Below are positions 34,850 to 46,419 of a stretch of DNA of 64,000 nucleotides, one piece after another. The DNA lies in assembly GCA_015501595.1 (NCBI GenBank), contig JADNRX010000044.1:1-64000 (forward strand), read 5' to 3'. Numbering within the stretch: the stretch's first letter is position 1; each line of letters opens with the position of its first letter. This DNA comes from Hymenopellis radicata (Eukaryota; Basidiomycota; Agaricomycetes; Agaricales; Physalacriaceae). Below the pieces are notes generated by a model, which did no database searches, was not told where the DNA came from, and saw nothing but the letters and a program-made list of their open reading frames with translations. The translations under genes and the position numbers were made by a program.

Positions 34850-36268
34850 TTAAAACCTGTATGGCTGAACTTCATACCTGTAGAACACGATAAGCTGCTT
34901 CGAAAGGAGTAGAGCAAGGGGTTAAGACACTCACGGCTCTTCCAGCAATTTGATTTCCTCGGGGGTGAGGTTACTGCCAGCCGGTACAATTGACTGTGCT
35001 ACTCTCTCGACCTAATAAGCAGAAGACGGCATTCAGCACTGATCCATTATGGTTGTTCCCCGAACTTGACACGTACAGAGCTTATACCAACAACGGGACT
35101 GGAGACCCTGGTGATCGACCACGCAAGAGCAACTTGAGCCATGGTCCACGAGCGCTGGTCCGCGATCTGTTGAACGCGCTTGATGATCTCGACATCGCAA
35201 TCGCGGCGCCTCTTATCGTACATCGTCCCAGCGAAGGTTTCAACACGTTGGGTTTTCGTCCCAGCAGGGCGAGCGAGATGGCCGTCCATGAGAGGAGAGT
35301 ACGCCAGGATACCGATGCCCTTCAAGTCGCAGTATGCGAACATCTCAATTTCCTGAGCGAAAGTCAGTTAGGTACGTGCATGAGCAAGTAGAAGATTCGT
35401 ACCTCCGGGCGGTAAAGCAAAGAATGCTCCACTTGGATGCAGCTAAATGTCGTCCAGTGGTTTTTATCGGCGACGTTGTTCATCTCGGAAAACTCCCAGA
35501 GATGGATATTCGAGGCGCCGAGGTAGCGGACCTTGCCAGATTGAACGAGATCGTGGAGCGCCTTCATGGTCTCTTCGAAAGGCGTGTTGGGATCGCCACG
35601 ATGAATGATGAGAACATCCATATAGGCGGTACCAAGTCTGTCGAGGGAGGCGTCGACCTGGTTGAACAGCGCAGTACGCGAAAGGCCACCTTGGTTGACG
35701 TAGGCCGGCAGGTTGATATAGGCGGGTTCTCCCCAGCCGGTCATAGCTGACGGATCGTCCTCAGCACAGATGAACCTCGCCTTGCTCATGATCACGATCT
35801 TGTGTCTCGGGATGTTGTACTGGAACGGATGTCGGCACCATTCATGCGATGACGAGCTTCCAAACTCACCGTTTTTAGGAACTTCCCGACGATCTTCTCA
35901 GATTCGCCATTAGAGTAGGTATTGGCGGTGTCGATAGTATTGAGGCCCGCATCCCAGGCTGCCTTGAGAACGGGGAGGGCCTACAAGTAGTGATAAGCGT
36001 TCATTAACCAGTTTGCGCTGAGCGCGATATTGACCTTCTCTTCGGGAAGCACCCAAGGCTGCAGGACGATATCAGCGAGCGCTTTAGCACTCAAGACCGT
36101 GCATACGTACACTCCAAGTGGGATGCCCGAATGACATCGCTCCAATCTAGGGACTCGATGAGGATGCATAGAAGACGGTGATCGAACGTAGGAGCTTACA
36201 ACAGGAACAGACACACGAAGACCCGACTTGCCCAAACGACGATACTGGGTTTGTGGTTGAGAAGACAT
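34850..36268 (-). CDS. Aldo/keto reductase (yeast YPR127W / AryI-like AKR)
   Basis: ATG 36266-36268 starts [16 protein letters not shown]. Spliced exons continue [40 protein letters not shown] and [16 protein letters not shown], then [29 protein letters not shown] and a [16 protein letters not shown] segment. A short last exon ends in TAA 34850-34852. The catalytic tetrad is visible: Asp and Tyr in DTANTYSNG, Lys in MSKAR and His in IIHRGD. By family it is a cytosolic NADPH-dependent reductase of aldehydes or ketones. All introns checked are GT-AG and phase-consistent. It is followed upstream, in tandem, by an epoxide hydrolase gene 458 bp away. Confidence 0.9.
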
Positions 36269-36726
36269 GGCTGCCGGTTGTAGAGTGTATGATGGTTATC
36301 CACTGGGTATATAAATCCACAGAGACGAAGAAGCACTACAGATCAACGTCTTCGCTTCGAGATGACCGATAGACTTATGACCAGCGCCGCTGATGTTGAT
36401 GTCGTCTGCAGCGCTACGTTTATCTGGCGTTCATTTCATATATGTGTAAATCGGGGAAGATCCATACCTCGTCGAAGTTAAGTTGAGTCTGCGCCGTAAT
36501 CCCGTCCGAGGTTTGGCTCGTGCCAAATACAGGAAGCATCAACTTCAAATCAAGCTTTGTTGATCTCTAGGTATTGTTGGAGCCAACACAACTCCATATG
36601 CCTCAAGAGTGTTGACAGACTCGCACGGAAATGGATTATCGCCGTCGACATCTAAGTAGAATCGACCGAGAGGAAACACCGATCGGGGTAAGTGGACACT
36701 CATGACTTCGATTCTAATACACTGCA
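36269..36726. other. Intergenic (promoter of the reductase gene)
   Basis: Lies between two tandem minus-strand genes. No coding frame is supported; it should hold the promoter of the aldo/keto reductase. Confidence 0.4.
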
Positions 36727-37918
36727 TCAAATTGCCAACCCATTTATCCATTCCACAAGAATCTCGTTGAGCTCCTGAGCTTGGGACATGACCGCCCAGT
36801 GGTCTCCGTCAAGCTCTTTCCTCGTATACATTCCCTTGGCATACTGGCTGTGAGTGCCATCTCCAAAGAGCGGTAGAGCAACATCGTCCTTGGTGAAAGG
36901 GACATAAAGCAACGGCTTTGTGAGATTGACGTTGGCGCGTGGAACACCTTCGCAGACTGTGAGTGAATGGATGTGATACGACGAAAGTGACAGCTTACGC
37001 TCATCATCTTCCGCGTTGCATTTCTCGATCAAGACTTTGTACCAACAGAACGGCGCTGTCATACCACCGCCGAGGAGTGTCTGACGGTAGTACTCCTTGT
37101 CCTATTGTCCTAGTCAGCACAGAGAAACGGTCAAAGTTAGAAGAATAACCTCAGAGGTCAAATACGAGGGCAGCGGAGTCGTCTTGTTGTTCTCCACCCA
37201 AGCTTTCGCGCCGCCAGCAGAGCACATATGTTCCTTCCAGGTTTCGGGAGAGTTGGGGTACAGCAGACTGAAAAATGAGTCGAACTAGAGAGGAATCAGT
37301 GTCTACGAGCGTAGCAACAGACAATGAATAGCTTCACATTCTTTTCCACGAGTTTTGGAGTATCATCTTCAACGCAGAAGTGCATGTATGCCACCACGTC
37401 GTATCCAACCATCTCCTTAATCGTCTCTGATTGTGCGATGGGGTCGGCATAAGCTGAGCCGGGCGCCGCATAGCCAGTCGCAAGGAATGCGTAGGCAATC
37501 AAGCGATCCGGGTGGTAGTTTGCGAGGCGGGAGACGACGCGTGAGCCCCTGAACCAACATTGAATCAACTCAAGGAACTAAAATCAAGGATGAAACTGTA
37601 CCAATCGTGCCCGATAGCGATAACCTTGTCAACCTTCTCGGCGTCGAGGATGTCGACAATGTCTTGAGCGAGTCCACTTCCCACATAGTATTTGGGATCC
37701 GTAGGCTTGTCCGTTCCGCCGTACCCCAGCAAGTCGGGGACAACCAAGCCGTATCCCAGGGGCCGGAAGTAGGCGACTTGTTTGCGCCAGAGGTAAGATC
37801 CCGAAGGAAACCCATGCGAGAAGAAGAGCACCGGTTTTCCCTCAGCGGGAGCGGAGAAATAGTACCGGTAAGTAAATCCTCGTTGAGTCTTGAGGTTCTT
37901 GGAGTTTTCTGGATTCAT
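36727..37918 (-). CDS. Epoxide hydrolase-like alpha/beta hydrolase
   Basis: ATG 37916-37918 gives MNPENSKNLKTQRGFTYRYY. The oxyanion motif HGFPSGSYLWRKQ is followed by the nucleophile elbow GHDW|GSRVVSRLA, split by an intron and correct after splicing, with Asp as nucleophile as in soluble epoxide hydrolases. The cap region has aromatic and Tyr residues (WYKVLIEK). The acid is probably in VPFTKDD, and the catalytic His is in DGDHWAVMSQ near the end. About 320 residues, family size. It hydrates epoxides or similar esters; the natural substrate is unknown. It lies tandem with an aldo/keto reductase, which may hint at shared detoxification or secondary metabolism, but that is inference. Confidence 0.88.
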
Positions 37919-38681
37919 GATGGGGACACGATGGAGAGAAAGGTAAGCCGTCGAAGTTTTATGTGATGACAAGACACACAGATCAGTGGAAGATCACTGG
38001 TGCATCAAACACCTGGCACTGCATCCGAGTAATGATGCGGCCATGGCGGTCATTTCGGAGGATTCAAGGCTCAGGATTGTGTCCGAAAAAGGTAGGCAAA
38101 GTCTTTCTGAAAGAGCTGAATTGAATCGCTGGCCTGGCGAGGGCAGCTCTAGTAGTTGCGGTATTCAACAAGGACGGGGCCTTATATGGCAAGTTTTCGA
38201 CCGAAAAGTAACAGCACAGTGAGCCCGCACTGTTTCTGAGCTATTTTATCGGCCTCTGAGGGTTCAGGAGAGCTTGTACGAGCGCGTTCATTGTTTCGCT
38301 CGTCGTCCGACGAATCAATAAGTAACTCTGTAACAGAGTATCTGTTCTCAGTCTCTGTTATCACATTGCCAGCGCACGGACCACCTTTCGTAGCAGGAGG
38401 CGCATAGTCCCCATATTCGTCGTCATCTGAGTCATGAAGGGTAGTAGCGAAAATGTGGCCATTGATGATGGTGGCACAAGGGAACGCAAAGCATACGTAA
38501 ATCCGCCAACCAATGATCACGTGTCTGTGGTCTTTTGGCTTTCCCGACCACAACACTGCACCTATATAGTTAACAGCACGACACAGAAAGTGAGCAGCAT
38601 AGGCATAGGCATACATAGTAAGTAGTAAACACGAGAGCAAAAAATGTATATACAGCAACGTAAAAGTAAAACTCATCTTAT
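37919..38681. other. Intergenic with a weak acidic ORF
   Basis: On the minus strand, about 38182-38460 reads an acidic stretch (LHDSDDDEYGDYAPP, LIDSSDDERNNERARTSS) that could be part of a small unknown gene or the decayed 3' end of the following LRR gene. Nothing else is supported. Confidence 0.3.
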
Positions 38682-39687
38682 TCAATCCGAATCCGCCACC
38701 AGTGGACTCCCATCTGGTCTGTAATCCACGACAACGTTCCTAGCGATGTTCCCATTCCAGTCTTCCTTCTCCAACAGCTCCCGACTAACAAGCGGGAAAC
38801 TCAGCCACAGCACATCTATCGGCGTGATTAAACCCTCCCGCCATCCTCCTGCACAACATATTTCTCCAGGCGATCGCTCAAATACTGCAGAACGCCGCGA
38901 TGGGCCTGGTTGTCCGTGTCCACCTCGAAACACAGTTCTTTCGCATTGTCCAGGACAATGGGAATCGGCGGCATCTCCGGGTCCTGATCCTCTGGGCGCC
39001 AACCCTTGGGGATCATGTCCAGCTGGGAGTAGAGCATGCCCATGAGCAGGAACTGGTCGGGGTTGGCGAGGTGGACCTTTGTCGCATTCTTCAACTGCTG
39101 GAGAAGCTGGAACGGGACGGGAAGTGATGACAATTCGACGCCCGTCTCCTCCTCTATAGGAATATATGTTGGCAGCGGGCCAAACTGGGCTCCGTGGAGG
39201 GCGAACTCCGCGAAAGGAAAGGTGTCTAAGAGAGCGGCAAAGGAGCTCAGCGTGTCGCTGTAGAGCATTGATTCCTGTGCGATGTCCGGATCCTGCATGT
39301 TGATATTGAGGATGTAGAGCTGCTTCAAAGCGGGCACGAGCTAGATTGGAATACCTCGAGCTCCACTGGCATCGTATACTGCACTGTCAAATCCAGCAAG
39401 TTGACGAGGGCAACAGGCGGCAGGACATCCTTTCCTTCCACAGTACAGCACAAAGGAAAATAAATGTACTCGCACTGCACCGTGTTCGACTGATTGTATC
39501 TGAAAGAGCGAGACGCGTCTATATTGTTTGTTCGTGTATATCTACAGGTCATCTGATCTCGTCTTCCCGTCTCTTCTTCCATCCCTCTTTTTGGAGTTCT
39601 GTTAGTCTGTCTGGAGATCAATCGCAATGCTCCTCGCATCTCGCACCTGAAATTGGAGACATCTACTTGCTTTGCGCGACTACTCAA
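38682..39687 (-). pseudogene. LRR/F-box-like gene, broken
   Basis: Leucine-rich segments resemble the C-terminal half of agaric F-box proteins: DVLPPVALVNLLDLTVQYTM, LVPALKQLYILNINM, FAALLDTFPFAEFALHGAQF and a terminal VLWLSFPLVSRELLEKEDW. They lie in three successive frames. Shifts occur near 39345 (ELEVF to LVPALK, with a TAG between in the wrong frame) and near 38845 (QEDGGR to GLITPID, in a G/T run). No F-box was found upstream. Either a 5'-truncated pseudogene or a gene with consensus indels; the lack of an F-box favours decay. Confidence 0.5.
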
Positions 39688-39728
39688 CCAGGCCCTCAGA
39701 TTATTTTTGCACTTTGAAACCTCCGGTC

Positions 39729-40752
39729 ATGATATCCCCCGCGGTACGCAGTCGCACAGAGCTTACTCCCGCCCATCTTCTGCTTTTGATTTCAAACGCG
39801 GTATTCGGCTCCACAATTCCGGATGAAGCTTTCCTAGGACTCGCGAGCAGTCGAACAAAATTCGATGAATTAGGGGGTTTAAATGCTCTCGACCTCGGTA
39901 AGTGGCGCCTTCGGCATGTTGAAGCAATAACCCTTCCCGGGATGATTTTGACTTGATAGTATGAACGCGGGAGGTACGTGATGTTATTTACTTGATCTTC
40001 TCAGGCATTCGATACTTGAGGAGCAGCAACTGCCTGTCCCAATGTCGAAGGGGTAGGGCGACCTATCAGCGACTTGCTGAACACACAGATCTTCTGCTGT
40101 GTACTTTACTACACGGCGATCTTCGCCACGTCAAAGAGGCATGTATACCAGCGATCCAAGCGCCCATATTGGAACTGAACACTCTTTTGTTAGTTGCACG
40201 CGGCGAAACGGCCTTTGTAGCATCGTATGCTGGGTTGCGTTTTGTTCGGTCCACGCCGTCAGCGCATTCCCGTTCGGTCTTTTGTTCTTCTAGACTCGCC
40301 CGGTACACACTTTGTCAAGTTTTCCCATTGCTTATATTTTCCAACGGCATTGATTCAATTAAATCGTTGATCGGTGCTGCTAGGAGCCTGAACTCTTTGT
40401 GCGCTTCGTTATCTTCGTGACGCCATCGACCCCCCACTGTTACTCGAATCCGCGACGCGGACATCAACATTCGGTACCAATCTGAGGTCAACTGGAAGTT
40501 CTACCTCGCCGAATCGTTCATCGCTGAATCCCCCAGTGCTAATGACGCGAGCCACACGGGTAAGTGAATATGACCACGTTCGTCGGCCTGAATAGCAAAG
40601 TTGTTCTCCAAGACGTCTGGCTCTTCTCCGATGCCCAAGGAGAAAAAGCTATCTACGACGAGATCCTCCCGGCGCTCAAGAAAGTGGACGATCGGCTTGC
40701 TGCAGGTACACCCTGGGCCTGGACAAATCCCCCGAGGTTGAGTGACTCCTGA
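39729..40752 (+). pseudogene. Unrecognised relic, possibly a FunK1-type kinase fragment
   Basis: Exon-like pieces occur: a frame from ATG 39729 ending ALDLG at a GTAAGT donor (39899), a long exon from about 40006 and a segment near 40450-40560 after a TGA at 40418-40420. The last piece, VVLQDVWLFSDAQGEKAIYD (40597-40656), recalls the beta-sheet/Lys region of fungal FunK1 protein kinases. No catalytic loop or DFG was found. The assignment rests on one segment and is weak. Confidence 0.25.
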
Positions 40753-41130
40753 CCAAATTGACGATTGCCTGCGGGCCTCGAATTATTCTTGAAGAAGACC
40801 ACATTTCAACGGAACCCTGTTTCTGAACCCTGTCACGGTCTGATGAGCGCTCCAGCTTCAAGCCCGTTTCACCTACCGTTTACAATGGAGCAGCCTCCGT
40901 CGGACCTAGGACCTCGCGGTTGTCGTAAATCTCCACACCTAACAGCCTCACCTACGGACTACATAAGAAGCGGCTCTTGATGTATCATGTACATCTCAAC
41001 GGCCGGTGTTTTTCGCACTTGTTCATTGTCTCGCGACTCGCCGCTCCCTCGCCGCAACCTGCTCGTGGGTGTCCTTAACGCGTCTGCTATATCATACTGA
41101 TATTTTTTTCTTTAGTCTTGAACTCCTACA
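40753..41130. other. Intergenic (promoter of the flavoprotein gene)
   Basis: No gene. A T-rich tract just before 41131 resembles a fungal 5' leader. Confidence 0.4.
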
Positions 41131-43069
41131 ATGGCGATTGATGCCGTTCGACGCTTCACTGAGCTTCGGCGCCAGCACCCAGAGCTCTCGGACACGCAGT
41201 TGCTCAATTCCAACAACCCCAGAGGCTTCACGGGCACTGCTGATGTCGTAGTCGCCGGCGCTGGCATGCTTGGCTTGTGCTATGCCGTCCACCTTAAAAA
41301 ACATCGCGCCAGACTTGAAGATCGACATCTTCGAGAAGAGCCTTACTCCCATCCAGAAGATCGGCGAATCTACCCTCTCTCCCTTTGCCACCTTCACCAC
41401 CGGCGATGTCCTTCCATATGACTACCTCCTTCGTATATTCGCTCTGAAAGATGGCTTACATTTCTACAGCGTCGACCAAGAAGGTCGCGAGGTCACTGCA
41501 CAAGATATCGGTGGGCTCGACATCGCATTCCAGCTCGACCGGCGTATGTCGGAGCTCTTCATGACTATGTGGGCTCAGAGCTTGGGCATTAACGTGTACC
41601 ACGGCGTCGCAGTTGACTTCGAGGTCTCCGCCGGCGGTTCAATCACCACCGATCTGAGCCTTGACGAGCTAACTATTCCCAAACCAGACATTCCCATCCG
41701 ACCCTTCTCGACGCCGAAGGTCCTCTTGAAGGACTCTTCCAACACCATCGGTACTAGTATCGATGCGCGCCTTGTCTGCGACGCCTCCGGTTTCTCTCGC
41801 CGCCTCACAGGCAAGTTTGGCGCTCGGGAGAAGTTCGAGAGCTCTTGGAACACTAACGCGTACTGGACCTACTTCCGCGAAAAAAACACCAGCATCATCG
41901 AAGACCGACTGCTGGCCTGGGACTACCCCGCCACTAAGCATCTCTGCTTCCCCGAGGGCTGGGGTTGGTTCATCGGGCTCATTTCATGGGAGCGTGCACC
42001 GCTAGCCAATCTCATGGACCTGTGCGCCCAAATCATCACCAGCGCTGCAGCCGGCATTCCCGCCGACAAGATCCCCTGCACCGCGCTCTGTCCAAGACGT
42101 TCAACTGCCCTTACGAGTTCATCACGTCGATCGGCTGGGCCGTGCGCGATGACTTCCAGCTTCCCAGTGACTTGTCGTCGTACGGCTCGGGCGAGGGCGA
42201 GCAGAAGTTCAACTTCTTCAAGAAGCGCTACCCGACCATCGACAAACTGTTGACCGAAAGCTACGAGATCCTGCCCAACTACTACGGCAAATTCACCTAC
42301 TTTGTGAAGAAGGGGTTGGCATACCGCAGCCCTGTCGTCGCGGGTGAGGGATGGCTGGCGATCGGCAACTCAGCAGGCTTCACAAACCCGCTCATTTCGC
42401 CGGGCATCAATGCTGGCGTGGCTGGATCCTGGAGCGCCGCCAATCTGACAGCGCAGGTGCTCGCTGCCCCAGCGCATGAGGCGAAGAGAGCCATGATGGC
42501 GGCAGCCAAGGAGCACCAGAGGTTCATGTACGACTTCGCGTTGCCGAGGCTTTTCAACATGAATCGCCTGTGGCACAATGCGTTCCGCGACCACCGCCTG
42601 TTCGAGTCCATCCCGAAGACACTCTGGTCTGCATCGTTTGAGGAGGTGGATGACCATTACTTTTGGCGTCCAGCGGCAGCAGCTGTACTCGCAAGCGGAT
42701 GCGAACTGGATGCTTGGGTCCGGGCTCGACGCCTTCCAGGACCTCTGCGCCGAGGTGTTGCCTATTCTCGATGGCCCCAATGGTGGTGCCCAGCCGTCGG
42801 AAGAAGATGTGGCGAAGGTACTTGCGATTGCGGGACGGGTTGTGCAGGAGCGGACTGAAAGGTGGCCCCAGAATTCCTGGGGTAACTGGTTGAGGCAGTA
42901 CGATCACAAGTTGCAGAAAGTGCCGGGCAAGAGAACTCGCAACGCGGGCTTCTTGGTGGAGGCGACGAGGTGCATCTCGTGCAGATACTTTGTGCACAAC
43001 CGCTCGACTATGTGTCCAGTCTGCGGGGAAAAAGACGCGTGGACTAAGAGCAAGAGTAGGCGCGTCTAG
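41131..43069 (+). CDS. FAD-dependent tryptophan-halogenase-like flavoprotein, three frameshifts
   Basis: ATG 41131 leads to the dinucleotide-binding motif VVVAGAGMLGLCYAVHL. Next comes KIGESTLSPF, the K-x-G-E region of flavin halogenases, with GWGWFIGLISW at the position of the halogenase WxWxIP motif, but with Gly for Pro. Downstream is the FAD-contact block AIGNSAGFTNPLISPGINAG. The C-terminus carries CISCRYFVHN..CPVCGEKDAW, a putative zinc ribbon that is unusual for the family. Essentially no introns. The frame shifts three times: in AAAAAA near 41297 (one A too many), near CCCC at 42072 (one base short) and in TTTT near 42661 (one T too many). Each correction joins conserved sequence without loss, so I favour consensus errors. 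The enzyme may halogenate an aromatic substrate, or be a flavoprotein that lost that activity; the altered motif makes halogenation doubtful. Confidence 0.7.
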
Positions 43070-44227
43070 GGGCTAGGTCAGTGGTTTTGCACTTCTTCAG
43101 TGAGGATTTATCTGACTTTGATCTGCAGCGCTTCGACTATCTGTGGGTGGTCGTATGTTGTCTGTCTATAGTTCACCCGCTGAGTGTCTCTCAAACAGGC
43201 GAGCGGAGCCTGCTTCTGTCGGCGTAAATTACAGGTCTGGCCCGACGCATTCAAACTGTAGCAGTGATATCTTGATTTATGTAAGGCCAATAATACCATA
43301 ATTTGGTCGCGTTGTCGACTTTGGCACTGAATGAAAGATCGTCAGTATATCCCGAGAGAGTGACGCAGACTCCCGCCAAATTGGGCAATTATAACAATTC
43401 TTTGCGGCATTGTTCTATCGGAGTGGTCAGGAAATGGGTGTGATGTTAAGGAAAGAAATTGTACTTCATGATGAAGCACTGGACGCGACCCAAGCCATAT
43501 TGAACGTGGCGGTAATGTCAAATGAATAAGCTATTCCTCCTACGATTTCTGTGCGCGTATCACGTAGTGGAAACCAGGTCACGATATATGGGTTGACGAC
43601 GCGCTCTTTCAGTATCATAACCACCCAAGTCGTCCCACGCGAGCTCAAGTCAACGACTTCGCCGTTAGGGGCGACAACTAGCCTAAGCAAATCACCATTT
43701 CAACACGATTACTACGAACGTGATAAATGGCAGCTTCTTCTTCTTCTGTGGGTGTCTATCAGGTGCTTGGTAAGAGTCGATCGCTGAAGACAAATAGGAA
43801 GTAACGGAGGACTACGTGCGGCGGCGTCGGATAGGTCGAGCATCAGTGTCTAGTATAATAGCGCGCCGATGTGTGCATGTGGAAGCCTCGTTCGCGTCAC
43901 GATCGATGGTTTCTGACTCGATCGTCGTAAGTACATTCACGTGGCGTTCATAAGCACGTAAAGACGGTAGGACCTGCGTTCCTACATGAGATGCTGCTTG
44001 GACATTGACGATGATGAGAATAAACGTACCCAGGATGGTGTAGTCCGAATGCAGGTTTGAGGTGTTCCTGAGGTGTTCTCCAGACCTCCGGAAAGGTAGC
44101 CGGAGCACAGCACATTGCTCTACACCTCTGAAAACGTCAGGCGGAAGCATTCAGACAGCAGCATTCCGGTATTCCCTCAACTACGGTGTCTTCACTGGTT
44201 CCATTTTTTCACCTTTGCTTCCCGCCT
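43070..44227. other. Intergenic with weak frames
   Basis: A minus-strand frame at 43466-43690 (GTTWVVMILKERVVNPYIVT) looks moderately protein-like but matches nothing I know and lacks a start. Nothing else is supported. Confidence 0.3.
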
Positions 44228-44653
44228 TCAACTATTGTTCGGTTGTCGCTTCCTCATGTCTGCACCATACCACCTGTTCACGCCATCCGTCGCTCGGCAA
44301 CTGTCTGTCAAGGCTTCTGAAGGTCTTCCAGTCTTTGCCGTATCCTGCAACAGGCGCCCGAGGTGGTTGAAGACGACGTCTTCGACGCGAGCGAGATGAC
44401 GGTGGCCTGTGAAGATTGCTAAACAAGTTACATACCCCTCATCGTCGAGAAATTTGGCTTCCGGCAAAGACTGTAATATAACTGGTATTCGGTGCACCAG
44501 TTTGTCCACTATTGAACAGAACAAGCTCCGCTTGCGGGACACTTGGATCTTCCAGCATTTGTCGTTGTAGGGAATACTGAAGCTGGAAAGGGTTTCGGTT
44601 ACGGCGTCGTCAGAGGTTTGAATCTGCGTCCAGGTGGAAAGGCAGGAAAGCAA
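44228..44653 (-). CDS. Hypothetical protein, weak
   Basis: A helical, charged frame (KCWKIQVSRKRSLFCSIVDK, LPEAKFLDDEG, HLARVEDVVFNHLGRLLQDT). A 36-nt GT-AG intron near 44405-44440 is possible (GTATGT donor). No family recognised; the start is not defined and may lie in 44670-44900. Confidence 0.3.
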   Translation of the reverse strand: MLSCLSTWTQIQTSDDAVTETLSSFSIPYNDKCWKIQVSRKRSLFCSIVDKLVHRIPVILQSLPEAKFLDDEGYVTCLAIFTGHRHLARVEDVVFNHLGRLLQDTAKTGRPSEALTDSCRATDGVNRWYGADMRKRQPNNS

Positions 44654-44960
44654 GGGTCGAGTCGATAGCGGCTAAAAATGCGGTGAGTTAGATGATCGCA
44701 AGTGATAGAGTGGGAATAAGAGGCGACGCAGCGATGGGTGGTCATGCGCTGCGCAGGATGGATTGGGTCTGGCATATGTTGATGCTCCAAAGTCGGGTGG
44801 AATTAGGGCGATAGCTTGTTCGGCGATATATATGGTCTTTTCGAAGACAGCGATGAAATGTAACAAGAAGGAAATGCATGCAGTACAACATATCACGACA
44901 AGGAGAAAGTTGGTTAATGAGATTTGAGTATTAGTGACAATATAAAGGCGGGTATGTATC
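44654..44960. other. Intergenic / possible 5' part of the weak gene
   Basis: Hydrophobic short frames only. It ends at the stop codon of the V-ATPase gene. Confidence 0.3.
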
Positions 44961-45643
44961 CTAGCAGACCTCGAGGCCCGTAACCTTTGAGTTCATAATA
45001 AGTGCCACAATTAGTCTACTAATCATTAGCCTTGGACACCTCGAAAAGGAGAAACACGCACCCATACAATCCCAACACCTCGGCGAAAATCAAAATCAAC
45101 ACCATGCTAACGAAGACTTTGCTCTCGTGTACGTAGGCGCGCACGCAGCTGTCGCCGACGACGCCGATGGCGTATCCGGCTGTGAGGCCTGTGAAGCCGC
45201 ATGCGAGTCCGGCGGCAAGGTGGACGAAGCCTGCGACGAGGGGTAGGAGGCGGGTGTGAGGGCGGAGGAGATGAGGACGGAGACGACGAGGCCGTAGACG
45301 GCGATGATGCCGGACATGACGACGGGGATGAGGGACTGGGGAGGGGGTGTTAGTGACTGGGGGTGGAGAAGAGGTGATGGGGAGCGCACCTTCATAATTA
45401 ACTCTGGCTTAAACGTCCCGAGACCAGCGATGCCTATTCCTGCTTTTGCAGTCCCGAACGCGGCGCCGACGGCTGTTGGTGTCGGTATTAATCCAGCAGG
45501 GTATAACACAAAGACTCACTGCTTAATACCATCTATAACGAGTGTATCAGTATCGCAGTCGAAACGAAATAGGAACAGACACGCACCGCGGACGCGACAC
45601 CAGCAAAGCCGAAGAACGGCGCGTATGGAGGACACAGACTCAT
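44961..45643 (-). CDS. V-type ATPase proteolipid subunit c or c'
   Basis: ATG 45641-45643; spliced exons give [40 protein letters not shown] and PELIMK, then [20 protein letters not shown]. After the break follow [20 protein letters not shown] and [20 protein letters not shown], with [21 protein letters not shown] in the last segment, stopping at TAG 44961-44963. Four membrane helices form the rotor ring; the Glu in FAEVLGLYG is the proton carrier. Between VLISSAL and RLLPLVAG the frame shifts by one base near 45250-45262, although both sides are strongly conserved. Since this subunit is normally required for vacuolar acidification, an indel in the assembly is the simplest reading. The FVHL..C segment leans to c' (Vma11), the VC end to c (Vma3). 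Confidence 0.85.
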
Positions 45644-45753
45644 TATCTGAAGGTCGTCGTGGTTAGTTGCAGACAGGAGATCGAGGTAAGGTTAGGGTTT
45701 CCTTGCGTGTCTGGCACAGCGCAGCCAAACAACGCCCTTCCACTTTTTCCGCC
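45644..45753. promoter_or_regulatory. Bidirectional promoter between V-ATPase c and mitochondrial uL6
   Basis: Only 110 bp separate the two divergent start codons (45643 on minus, 45754 on plus), so the two housekeeping genes must share regulatory DNA. No canonical TATA box is evident. Confidence 0.6.
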
Positions 45754-46419
45754 ATGTCCATGTCGTGGCTGGCGCGGCGCTGCCTACACACAACGCGCCC
45801 CGTCCTCTCCCGCATCGGGTCTACGCCCATACCCATCCCACCGAACATCACAACTCGACCACACCGATGCGGCGCTCACTGTCACCGGACCCCTCGGCAC
45901 CGCGTCCGTCCCGCTCCATCCTTTCATCAAACTCGACTTGCAGACGCCCCAATCGATAACCGTGTCCATCGAAGACGAAGCCTTCCGCAACCAACGCGCC
46001 ATGTGGGGCACGACGCGCACGCATATAGCGAATGCGCTGACGGGGATAAGCACGGATTTTCGACGCCGCTGTACCTCGTCGGTGTCGGGTACCGTGCAGC
46101 GATGGAGGAGGACCCGCGCGGACGGTGGACGGTGGTTCGGGGAAGAGGCTCGCGATGAAGTTGGGGTATAGTCATACGGTGTATGTCCCGATACCGCCGT
46201 GGGTGGACGCAAAGGTGGAGACGCCAACGAAGATTGTGTTGAGTGCGACGGATAAGCATTTGTTGGGCTTGTTTTCGGCGAGGGTTAGGGCGTACAGGAA
46301 GCCGGAGCCGTATAAGGGAAAGGTGTGTTGGTCGTTTCTTCTTGCACTTCTCGCTGACGCTTTCCAGGGTATTTATCGGTACAGAGACCGTACGCGTCAA
46401 AGAGCGTAAGAAAAAGTAG
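45754..46419 (+). CDS. MRPL6: Mitochondrial ribosomal protein uL6m, several frameshifts
   Basis: ATG 45754 starts an Arg-rich presequence (MSMSWLARRCLHTTRP), then SRIGSTPIPIPPNIT, LTVTGPLGTASVPLHPFIKL, FSTPLYLVGVGYRAAMEEDP, GGSGKRLAMKLGYSHTVYVP and TDKHLLGLFSARVRAYRKPE. An intron (GTGTGT to CCAG) precedes the last exon, whose conserved end is IGTETVRVKERKKK, TAG 46417-46419. These blocks are characteristic of bacterial-type L6 and its mitochondrial form. They lie in successive frames, with shifts near 45851, 46054, 46121 and 46370, mostly in short homopolymers. Each correction fuses conserved blocks without residue loss. A single-copy organellar ribosomal protein is unlikely to be dead, so these are probably consensus errors. 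Confidence 0.75.

Noticed and set aside
41290..41300. Programmed ribosomal frameshift at CTTAAAAAAC
   Set aside because: The run looks slippery, but the same gene and its neighbours have other unrelated shifts, so a consensus error is simpler.
34850..43069. Secondary-metabolite cluster built from the reductase, epoxide hydrolase and halogenase-like genes
   Set aside because: No core enzyme (PKS, NRPS, terpene cyclase) and several unrelated broken genes lie between; proximity alone is not enough.
45927..46400. 157-codon minus-strand open frame over uL6m
   Set aside because: The plus strand carries clear L6 blocks; the minus frame is their shadow.
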